Shown piece after piece: positions 16,778-24,181 of a stretch of DNA of 46,373 nt. The notes beneath the pieces were generated by a model. It was not told the origin of the DNA. It ran no database searches and was given only the letters and a program-made list of their open reading frames with translations. This DNA comes from Nitrosomonas sp. (GTDB taxonomy: Bacteria; Pseudomonadota; Gammaproteobacteria; Burkholderiales; Nitrosomonadaceae): the NCBI GenBank assembly GCA_019745325.1, contig JAIETK010000009.1:1-46373 (forward strand). Reading direction: 5' to 3'. The translations under genes were made by a program, and so were the position numbers. The number at the start of each line of letters is the position of its first letter. The stretch's first letter is position 1.

Positions 16778-18169
16778 TCACTTGACCGGGCTTTTCAGCA
16801 GAGCATCCAGCCAAAACTGCCACTGCCGGTATTTTTTGCCGAGTTTGTCATTGGTTTGTTCAATAACGATTCTTTGCCTGTCTGTCCGGCTGGCAACCGT
16901 TAATCCGGCGGCCAGCATGGCAGCGCCTTGCAAGCTGGCTTCCTGTTGCTGTAAATGAAATACCGGTACGGCAATGCACTGAGCGATTCCCTGCTGCAAA
17001 CAGGGCAAGGCGGATAAGCCGCCGGATAATAAAACGCCTGTCAATGGCGCATGCCGGCGAAATTCTTCGAGGATGCGCGTCACTCTGAAAATGATCGCTT
17101 CGAGTAACAACGAAGCGGCTTGTTGCCGGCTTAAATGAGTGACCGGTTGAGAAAAATAAAGACCCCTGTCGCTGCGGAAATAGGGCGCGCCCAGACCGCT
17201 GGGTTCGGCTAAACAAAAAATATCGTTTGTGGCCAGATCTTGCAGGGAACAAGCATTCACCGGATAGGGGGCGAGCGCGGCGGCAATGGAATTGAGCGTA
17301 CCTTCGATGGCAAACTGCGCCGGCTGGTTGCGGTTTTGAAATACCAGCGTTTGCAGGTAGCCGCCGAATGCCGGTTCGCCGCTTTTAAGCGAGCGGATGA
17401 CAAAGCCGCCGGTGCCGAGATTGACCAATGCTTCGTTGCATGAATCGGTCAAGCTGGCGATCAGTGCGGCGGATTGGTCGCCAACGCTGGCTTGCAACGT
17501 CAATCCATTCTTCAAAAGAAGATTGAACCCGGTTGAAGGCTGAATCGCCGGGAGAATCGACCGCGGAATATCGAACAGCTTGCACAAATTCTCCGACCAT
17601 TGTTGCTGGTGAATGTCCATCAGTAGCGTGCGCGCAGCCATCGAAGCATCGGTGATGAAATGCTGCTTATCCGTCCAGCGCCAAATCAAGAAGGTATCCA
17701 AGGTACCGGCCAGCCATTCACCCGTGATCAGTTTTTGGCGCCATAACGGTTTTTGCTGCAATAACACACTGAGTTTGGGAGCGAGATAATAGGGCGTTAG
17801 CCGTAAGCCGGTCTTTGATTGAATGATGCCGGCCGATGCGTGCAAGCGGTCGCAACAACTGGCACCGCGATCGTCTTGCCACGATATCAGCGGCGTGACC
17901 GGTTGGCCGCTGGCGTTATCCCAAATCAAAAAAGACGAACGCTGACTGCATAGGCCTAACGGCGGTTTCGAGTCGGTACCGGCAAGACATTGCGCGAGCA
18001 CTTGATCGGCTGTTTCAACGTATTGCAGGGCATCGCTTTCATAGCGGCCCCGCTGTCCATTGATAACCGGCGCCGGGCGGGAAACGATGCAGAAAAGATT
18101 GCCGGAGGCATCCATCAAAGCCGCTTTGATGGAGGTGGAGCCTAAATCCAGAGCGATTGCCGTAATCAT
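16778..18169 (-). CDS. FGGY-family carbohydrate kinase (glycerol-kinase-like)
   Basis: This kinase has the two actin-like domains of the FGGY family, which phosphorylate glycerol, xylulose or related polyols. The N-terminal phosphate loop is IALDLGSTSIKAALMD, the substrate loop is SWQDDRG, and the C-terminal adenosine motif is LLSGGLSALPCLQQGIAQ. At 464 residues it is shorter than true GlpK (about 500). ATG 18169 overlaps the stop of the upstream dehydrogenase gene (ATGA), so it is translationally coupled. A longer frame to 18229 is rejected. The context with glpD and a phosphodiesterase favours glycerol; another polyol cannot be excluded. Confidence 0.82.
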   Translation of the reverse strand: MITAIALDLGSTSIKAALMDASGNLFCIVSRPAPVINGQRGRYESDALQYVETADQVLAQCLAGTDSKPPLGLCSQRSSFLIWDNASGQPVTPLISWQDDRGASCCDRLHASAGIIQSKTGLRLTPYYLAPKLSVLLQQKPLWRQKLITGEWLAGTLDTFLIWRWTDKQHFITDASMAARTLLMDIHQQQWSENLCKLFDIPRSILPAIQPSTGFNLLLKNGLTLQASVGDQSAALIASLTDSCNEALVNLGTGGFVIRSLKSGEPAFGGYLQTLVFQNRNQPAQFAIEGTLNSIAAALAPYPVNACSLQDLATNDIFCLAEPSGLGAPYFRSDRGLYFSQPVTHLSRQQAASLLLEAIIFRVTRILEEFRRHAPLTGVLLSGGLSALPCLQQGIAQCIAVPVFHLQQQEASLQGAAMLAAGLTVASRTDRQRIVIEQTNDKLGKKYRQWQFWLDALLKSPVK

Positions 18170-19755
18170 TCCTGGTTCCGGAAGACGCTGCAACGGGAAA
18201 TCTCTTGCGCGACGCGTTCGTTGTCCCAATGCAACGGATCAGCAACCAATCGTGCAATTTCATAAAGTTGGTCATCGCTAAGCTTGGCTAAAATGAGCAG
18301 CGGCAAGCGCCGGCGCAGCAGGTCGTCCAAATGAACGACCATTTCGTTGGTGGCGCAGTGCAGCAAGTCGGCGAGAATGAGTGGCGCTTCCGGCACGATG
18401 CGTTGCGCCAGTTGCGCATTGGTTTCGATTTGTCGAAGGATTTCCGCTGTTTTCATGCCGTGACGGCGCAACAGCCAGTGAGCGCTGATGGCATCGATCC
18501 CAAGTTGTACCGCTTGCGCCGTCATCCGCGAAAACCAGGCTGCAAAATTACCCGGGGGCGCCCACGGTAATAATTTTTCCTGCGTGGTGCATATCGTGGT
18601 ACTGCCGAGTTTCTCGCAGACAGCATCGACGATACGCGCCGCGTCTTGCCGGGAGGAAGTGATTTTCCCACCGATAGCGTAATGCACGCCGTTGGCAGCG
18701 GTTTTCAATTCCCAGTCGCGGCTCAATGCGGATGGCGATCCGCTCGTGACGGATTGCGAGGGTTGCTTAAACACCCGCACACCGGCAAAACTGCCGATGA
18801 TGTCGCTGCGAGTCCAAGGTACTTCCAGATAGTGATTGGCAGCGGCGAGTAAGTAGTCAATATCGCTGGCTTCAACCGCTACCGGCCCGGTATCGATGTC
18901 GAAGTCGGTATCGGTTGTGCCGAGCAACGTCATGCCGTACCACGGAATCATAAAGAAAACCCGGCCATCGGCGGGAGCTGTCAGTAATAGCGCATCCGAA
19001 TCCAGTACGGCAGGCATGACCAGATGCACCCCTTTGGCGAGGCGGCACCAATCCCGGCTGGGTGGTTCTTTGGCTAACCATTGACCGGTGGTGAACACGA
19101 TTTGACGGGCATGAATGGTAAGTTCATTACCAGTTAGCTGGTCGCGAACGACTGCGCCGCTGGCCTTGCCTTCTGTTTCCAGGATTTGCGGCAACTGGCA
19201 GTAGTTGACGCAATAAGCACCGGCCATTTGCGCGCCGGCGATCAATTCCAAAACTAGGCGGGCGTCGTCGGTTTGCGCATCGGCGTAGGTGAAACCGCCT
19301 TTCAGTTGATTTTGCTTGATTGCCGGAAAATGTGCGCTGAATTGCCCGGGATTGAAATATCGATGCCGCATGGACGGATCGGCATCGTGGGCCAGATAAT
19401 CGTATAGCGACAGCCCCAATTTCAGCTGTAGCCGGTTGAACCGCTGCCGGGCAAAGACCGGTAGGCCGAAGCGCAGCGGCCAGACGCGGTGCGGTGCGAT
19501 ACGCAGCAGCCGGGTGCGTTCCTGGAGCGATTTGCTGACCAGTTTGAAATCGTACGTTTCCAGATAACGCAAACCGCCGTGAATCAATTTGGTCGAAGCG
19601 GATGAAGTTGCGCTGGCCCAGTCGTTTTGTTCGACGATGGCGACTTTCAGGCCGCGCAACGCGGCGTCATACGCCGTCCAGGCACCGTAAATACCGCCGC
19701 CGCAAATCAAAAGATCGAATGTTGGATGTTGCAGCGCGGCGAAATCGCGGTTCAT
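18166..19755 (-). CDS. glpD: FAD-dependent glycerol-3-phosphate dehydrogenase
   Basis: GlpD oxidises sn-glycerol 3-phosphate to dihydroxyacetone phosphate at the inner membrane and passes electrons to quinone. The 529-residue protein begins with the FAD loop LLICGGGIYGAWTA. It carries the family signature STKLIHGGLRYLE and the pyrophosphate stretch WASATSSAS, and ends in the GlpD C-terminal helical domain. Length matches aerobic GlpD (about 500-530). It overlaps the genes on both sides by 4 bases, so all three are translated as a unit. Confidence 0.92.
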   Translation of the reverse strand: MNRDFAALQHPTFDLLICGGGIYGAWTAYDAALRGLKVAIVEQNDWASATSSASTKLIHGGLRYLETYDFKLVSKSLQERTRLLRIAPHRVWPLRFGLPVFARQRFNRLQLKLGLSLYDYLAHDADPSMRHRYFNPGQFSAHFPAIKQNQLKGGFTYADAQTDDARLVLELIAGAQMAGAYCVNYCQLPQILETEGKASGAVVRDQLTGNELTIHARQIVFTTGQWLAKEPPSRDWCRLAKGVHLVMPAVLDSDALLLTAPADGRVFFMIPWYGMTLLGTTDTDFDIDTGPVAVEASDIDYLLAAANHYLEVPWTRSDIIGSFAGVRVFKQPSQSVTSGSPSALSRDWELKTAANGVHYAIGGKITSSRQDAARIVDAVCEKLGSTTICTTQEKLLPWAPPGNFAAWFSRMTAQAVQLGIDAISAHWLLRRHGMKTAEILRQIETNAQLAQRIVPEAPLILADLLHCATNEMVVHLDDLLRRRLPLLILAKLSDDQLYEIARLVADPLHWDNERVAQEISRCSVFRNQE

Positions 19756-20507
19756 CGATCGCGCAGCATCAGCGCTCGCTGCGGCAAGTCGCTGATCAGG
19801 ATATCCACGCCAAGCTGTAATGCTTTGGTGATCTCGTCATCACTGTTGCAAGTATAGACACCGGCACATTTATCGTAATCGTGCAATAAATCGACGATGG
19901 CTTGATCGATACTGTCGATCGGCAGGCAGAAGCCGTGTAAGAAAGCGTGTGTTGCCAGCAGCTTGCGTGCATCGTCGATGGTTTGACCGGTTTCAAAGTT
20001 ATAAATCAACGGAGATTCAACGCGATACCGATGCGCGTATTCCAGGCTTGCGAGATTAAACGACGAGACCAGTATGTGCTGACCGGGATTGCTACCGATC
20101 AAGTCGAGCGTTTGCCGCATTTTGGCATAATGACGTGAGACCGGCTCCCAATCGCGGTTCTTGACTTCGATCAGTATCCGGCAGCGTTGCCGGTAATTGC
20201 TCAGAAAATCGTCCAGCCTCATGATACCTTCATTATCCGAATCCGGATTGATCAGTGCGCGCAATTGCTGATAGTCGAAGTCGTCGATGTGTTTACCGCT
20301 CATTCCGATCTTATCGAGAAAACGGTCGTGCCAAAGCACTGTTACCCCATCGCGGCTCAGCTGCACGTCGGTCTCGATACCGTCGATGGCGTAACGCAAC
20401 GCTTTATCAAAAGCGTTGCGGGTGTTTTCCATGGCTTCACGATTAGCGCCGCGATGCGCGAACACTTGGCATTTTTCCGGTTGCGAGTGCTCAAACATCG
20501 AATTCAT
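19752..20507 (-). CDS. Cytosolic glycerophosphodiester phosphodiesterase
   Basis: The 251-residue enzyme has the GDPD TIM-barrel signature: HRG at 18-20, MENT at 26-29, E45/D47 in IETDVQ and H60-D61 in WHD. These residues hold the metal and cleave glycerophosphodiesters to glycerol 3-phosphate and an alcohol. No signal peptide is present, so it acts in the cytosol like E. coli UgpQ. The ATG at 20507 has GGA upstream and lies 14 bases after the ankyrin gene. Its stop overlaps the glpD start, which suggests direct feeding of product to GlpD. Confidence 0.9.
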   Translation of the reverse strand: MNSMFEHSQPEKCQVFAHRGANREAMENTRNAFDKALRYAIDGIETDVQLSRDGVTVLWHDRFLDKIGMSGKHIDDFDYQQLRALINPDSDNEGIMRLDDFLSNYRQRCRILIEVKNRDWEPVSRHYAKMRQTLDLIGSNPGQHILVSSFNLASLEYAHRYRVESPLIYNFETGQTIDDARKLLATHAFLHGFCLPIDSIDQAIVDLLHDYDKCAGVYTCNSDDEITKALQLGVDILISDLPQRALMLRDR

Positions 20508-20521
20508 ACAAGTATCCGTAA

Positions 20522-21682
20522 TTATTTTTTGGCGGTTTGCAGCAGCTCGATAATTGCCGGATCTTTCGCAATTTCTGCTGCGGTTTTTCCGGTTTTACTT
20601 TTGATCGAAGTGCTCGCACCTTTTGCCAGCAATACTTTGACGGCATCGGCATGATCATGGAGGCTGGCCCACATTAGCGCGGTGACGCCGTCGTCGTTTT
20701 GCAAGTCAATTTTTGCACCGTTTTCCAATAAAACTTCGATGACCGGCGTGTGGCCGTTTTGCGCGGCCAGAATCAAAGGAGTGAATCCGTTCGTGGCTTT
20801 GTGATCGATTGCGGCGCCGTGCTTGATCAGTGCTTTCACGATTTCGCTGTGCCCCATCAAAGCCGCCAAAGTCAACGGTGTGGCACTATTTTGATCTTGC
20901 ACATCAACTTTGGCGTTCTTTGCCAGTAGCGCGTTAACGATATCGATATGGCCATTTTGCGCTGCGATAAATAATGGCGTGGTATTGTTGGCAGCCACTA
21001 AATCGGCGGCGGCATTTTTTGCTAACAGGGTTTCAACGATCGCGACATGACCATTCCGGGCGGCCATGTATAGCGCGGTAGTATTGTCCGATGCTAGATC
21101 GTCAACTTTGGCGCCTCTTTCCAGCAGTTTATCGACGACCGGACCTTTGCCTTCCATGGCGGCGATGATCAAGGCCGTGAGTTTTTCCTGGGTTTGCATA
21201 TGAATGTCCGCGCCTTTGTCCAGTAAGGTATCGACGATGGAATCTCGTCCTTTCTGAATGGCCAGCATCAACGGGGTAATGCCATCGGTGGTCTGGACAT
21301 TAATGTCAGCGCCTTTGGCTAAGAGCATATCGACAATATCTGCATGGCCGTTTTTGGTAGCGATGATCAATGCCGTGACCCCGCCAGCATTCTTGTGATT
21401 GACATCAGCATTGCTTTCCAGGAGTTTTTTGACGATCTCGCTATGACCGAATTGCGAAGCTATGATCAATGCGGTAAATCCCATTTCGTTTTGAAAATTG
21501 ATATTGACGCCTTTCTCCAGAAATTGCGTGATGGTCTCGGTTTTTCCCGAGAATGCAGCCCTGAGGAATTCGGTTTCATCTTCGGTCGCGGCATGAGCCG
21601 AAGGGGTTAATAGTACGAAAATTACGATGATGCGAGCTAAAGATTTCAGTATTATCAAAAGGTAGTTCTTTATATAATTCAT
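20522..21682 (-). CDS. Exported ankyrin-repeat protein
   Basis: The 386-residue protein has a signal peptide (hydrophobic residues about 7-28, cleavage near PSAHA-AT). About ten tandem 33-residue ankyrin repeats follow to the C-terminus. Each repeat has the pattern TALxxAxxxGHxxIVxxLLxxGAxxxxx. Ankyrin stacks bind other proteins; no enzymatic domain is seen. It is the first gene of the minus-strand unit leading into the phosphodiesterase. The partner is unknown; a periplasmic binding or protective role is an inference. Confidence 0.88.
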   Translation of the reverse strand: MNYIKNYLLIILKSLARIIVIFVLLTPSAHAATEDETEFLRAAFSGKTETITQFLEKGVNINFQNEMGFTALIIASQFGHSEIVKKLLESNADVNHKNAGGVTALIIATKNGHADIVDMLLAKGADINVQTTDGITPLMLAIQKGRDSIVDTLLDKGADIHMQTQEKLTALIIAAMEGKGPVVDKLLERGAKVDDLASDNTTALYMAARNGHVAIVETLLAKNAAADLVAANNTTPLFIAAQNGHIDIVNALLAKNAKVDVQDQNSATPLTLAALMGHSEIVKALIKHGAAIDHKATNGFTPLILAAQNGHTPVIEVLLENGAKIDLQNDDGVTALMWASLHDHADAVKVLLAKGASTSIKSKTGKTAAEIAKDPAIIELLQTAKK

Positions 21683-21913
21683 TGATTACACCTATTACGG
21701 GCTTGTTATTGTCAATTGCGGGTTATTAAGGAGATAACGGATCAGTGCATATGCATTGAATTTGATTGTTACTTCTTATCTTTGATATTTTAACTCAGAA
21801 ATATCCGGTTAAAGATTGAATTGGGATTGAAGTTTTCTCAGCGATTGCAGAGAGATTCCAGAGATTTTGTGAACCGGGGGAAAAAATTTTAGATATTTTC
21901 AAGGAATAGGTAA

Positions 21914-22669
21914 GTGATCACAACCAAAGACTGGATCGTTCCGGACTGGCCGGCGCCGGATAATGTCAAGGCGCTGTTTACTACGCGTAACGGCGGTGTC
22001 AGCAACGGTACCCGCGGAATGTATGCGTCATTGAATCTTGGCGCTCATGTGAATGATGAATTGGAGAATGTGGCGCAGAACCGGGCTTTATTGAAGCGTC
22101 ACTTGCCGCAGGAACCGAAGTGGCTGAAGCAAGTGCACGGTACGCTGCCGGTTCAGATTGAACATGTTGCGGGCGGGATTCCCGAAGCGGATGCCGCATT
22201 CAGCCGCCAGCACCGTACTGTGTGTGCAGTAATGGTGGCCGATTGCTTACCGGTATTGCTGTGTGATCAAGCGGGCACAGCCGTAGGGATTGCGCATGCC
22301 GGCTGGCGCGGTTTGGCCAATGGTGTCATCGAAAATACCGTTGAAGCGATGGGAGTGAATCCCCGGCAATTGATCGCGTGGCTGGGACCCGCCATTGGAC
22401 CGGATCATTTTGAAGTCGGCGCGGAAGTTTATGCGGCGTTTGTGCGGCATGAGCAACGGACGGAGCAAGCTTTTCACCCAAAGCATTCTGGCGGCGAGGC
22501 GAAGTGGTTTGCAGACATTTTTTTGTTGGCCCGGCAACGGCTCAACGGTTGCGGTATTTCAGAAATTTATGGTGGTGGAGTTTGTACTTATAGCGATTCA
22601 TCACGTTTCTTTTCGTACCGCCGCGATGGTGAAACCGGGCGGATGGCGGCGTTGATCTGGTTTGAGTAA
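21914..22669 (+). CDS. pgeF: Peptidoglycan editing factor PgeF (YfiH, laccase domain)
   Basis: PgeF belongs to the Cu/Zn multicopper-oxidase-like DUF152 family. In E. coli it removes muropeptides carrying L-serine in place of L-alanine. Motifs seen are FTTRNGGVSNG (N-terminus), KQVHG (metal His), MVADCLPVLLCD (metal Cys) and IAHAGWRGLANGV (metal His), then AWLGPAIGP. The 251-residue length is normal. Start GTG 21914 has AAGGA about 8 bases upstream. The downstream ZIP gene is in the same direction but has its own candidate -10 box. Confidence 0.92.
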   Translation: MITTKDWIVPDWPAPDNVKALFTTRNGGVSNGTRGMYASLNLGAHVNDELENVAQNRALLKRHLPQEPKWLKQVHGTLPVQIEHVAGGIPEADAAFSRQHRTVCAVMVADCLPVLLCDQAGTAVGIAHAGWRGLANGVIENTVEAMGVNPRQLIAWLGPAIGPDHFEVGAEVYAAFVRHEQRTEQAFHPKHSGGEAKWFADIFLLARQRLNGCGISEIYGGGVCTYSDSSRFFSYRRDGETGRMAALIWFE

Positions 22670-22740
22670 AATTTGTTGATCGGGTGAATCTAGTCAGCGG
22701 CAACAGCGTATAATCCCGCCTTTCCTTTTCGATTAGTTTT

Positions 22741-23550
22741 ATGTCGACGCTTACCTGGATCATCGCCGCCAGTTTGCTGGGCGGGGTGTTGAGTATCTTG
22801 CTTGCCGCCGTGCTGGCGCTCAATGCCAGGGTATCCTGGTTATCCTCGCTGATTTCCTATGCGATTGGCGCATTGCTGGGAGCCGCTTTCTTGAATACCC
22901 TGCCGGAAGCGCTTGAGCTTTCCGATAATCCCGTGCAAGTGTCAATGACGGTATTGTTTGGCATCCTGGCTTTTTTTATCCTAGAGAAACTCGTGCTGTG
23001 GCGGCATTGCCATTTGGAGAATTGCGAGGCGCATGATCCTTCGCAAGGCCACGCATTAGAAGCGCCACCATCGCATTATCACCAGCACGATCACGGCCGT
23101 AGCGGAATGATGGTGATTGTCGGCGATACGTTTCACAATTTTGTTGATGGAATATTGATTGCGGCTGCATTTATGGTCGATGTGCAATTGGGCATCGTCA
23201 CTTCGATTGCCATCATTGCGCATGAGATTCCGCAAGAAGCCGGGGATTTTATTATCTTGCTGAATTCCGGCTACACTCGCCGCCAGGCGTTTCTGATGAA
23301 CTTATTTTCCAGTTTTGCAACACTGGTTGGCGGCGTTCTGGCTTATTTCGCGCTGCATAACATGAATTATCTGATACAACCGCTATTGGCAATTGCCACT
23401 GCAAGTATGATTTATGTGGCCATGTCAGACTTAATCCCCGGGTTGCATAAACGCCCGGAAATTCATGCGACCATTCAGCAAGTGACTTTGATTTTACTGG
23501 GAATTGCTTCGATCTGGATCATTGGGGATATATTTCCCCATGCCGGATGA
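22741..23550 (+). CDS. ZIP-family divalent metal transporter
   Basis: The 269-residue inner-membrane protein has about eight hydrophobic helices and a histidine-rich cytosolic loop (HYHQHDHG, near residues 117-124). The ZIP signature helix 4 carries GDTFHNFVDGI and helix 5 carries HEIPQEAGDF; these His/Asp/Glu residues form the metal path. ZIP proteins import Zn, Fe or Mn into the cytosol. A TATAAT box at 22709-22714 lies 26 bases before the ATG, with no clear -35 or ribosome site. The metal cannot be told from sequence. Confidence 0.88.
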   Translation: MSTLTWIIAASLLGGVLSILLAAVLALNARVSWLSSLISYAIGALLGAAFLNTLPEALELSDNPVQVSMTVLFGILAFFILEKLVLWRHCHLENCEAHDPSQGHALEAPPSHYHQHDHGRSGMMVIVGDTFHNFVDGILIAAAFMVDVQLGIVTSIAIIAHEIPQEAGDFIILLNSGYTRRQAFLMNLFSSFATLVGGVLAYFALHNMNYLIQPLLAIATASMIYVAMSDLIPGLHKRPEIHATIQQVTLILLGIASIWIIGDIFPHAG

Positions 23551-23604
23551 TGAGTTATAAATGGTTGATGTGAATAATTTTTTTATAAGATAAGGGCTTA
23601 AACA

Positions 23605-24018
23605 ATGAAACAATGGTTCATACTTATGCTGTTACTTGTTTGCAGCAGCTTTGCACAAGCGGATGATAGCGTAGTCTTGAAAGCAGTGGAAAGTGTTGCG
23701 CGGTCATGGTTTGAGTTAGTGGATGACGGAAAATACAAAGAAAGCTGGGAAATGTCGTCGACTTTATTTAAAGCCAAAACTCCGGAAGCAGAATGGCTAA
23801 AATCGATAGCTGGAATCAGAACCCCTCGTGGTGCAATGACCGCCCGGTATTTGGCTACCGCAGGTGCGACCAAGTCAATCTCCGGATTTCCGGACGGCGA
23901 GTATATCGTGCTGCAGTTTTATACGACATTCGCTGAAAAAGGGCTGGCAATGGAAACGGTGACACTGGCTAAAACCGCCGAGAATGCTTGGCAGATGGCC
24001 GATTATGCGATCAAGTGA
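23605..24018 (+). CDS. Exported DUF4019 protein
   Basis: A 137-residue protein with a clear signal peptide (residues 1-19, ending SFAQA). The mature domain matches DUF4019: ARSWFELVDDGKYKESWEMSS, then W and G positions typical of a small alpha+beta cone fold, ending AWQMADYAIK. The family's function is unknown. An AAGGGC-type site precedes ATG 23605. A MITE-like element begins 13 bases after its stop and may act as its 3' hairpin. Confidence 0.8.
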   Translation: MKQWFILMLLLVCSSFAQADDSVVLKAVESVARSWFELVDDGKYKESWEMSSTLFKAKTPEAEWLKSIAGIRTPRGAMTARYLATAGATKSISGFPDGEYIVLQFYTTFAEKGLAMETVTLAKTAENAWQMADYAIK

Positions 24019-24030
24019 AAGCGGATGGCT

Positions 24031-24181
24031 TAGGGAAATGCTGATTAATTGACTGCATGAGCGAATCACTTCGTTACGCGGTACTCGCATCCTCGCCTAT
24101 CTTATTGTGATATGTCTCGGTTGCTGCGTTCCGTGCGCCTCGTGCTTCATCTCATTCGTTGAATTAATCAGCATTTCCCTA
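24031..24181. mobile_element. 151-bp MITE-like element with perfect 20-bp terminal inverted repeats
   Basis: The left end TAGGGAAATGCTGATTAATT (24031-24050) is the exact reverse complement of 24162-24181. Imperfect pairing continues about 10 bases inward. The 111-base centre has no open frame worth calling. The TA at each end suits a TA target-site duplication, as made by IS630/Tc1-type transposases. The right end supplies the TAG stop codon of the glycosyltransferase gene. The paired ends would also form a large hairpin between two convergent genes. Confidence 0.75.
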
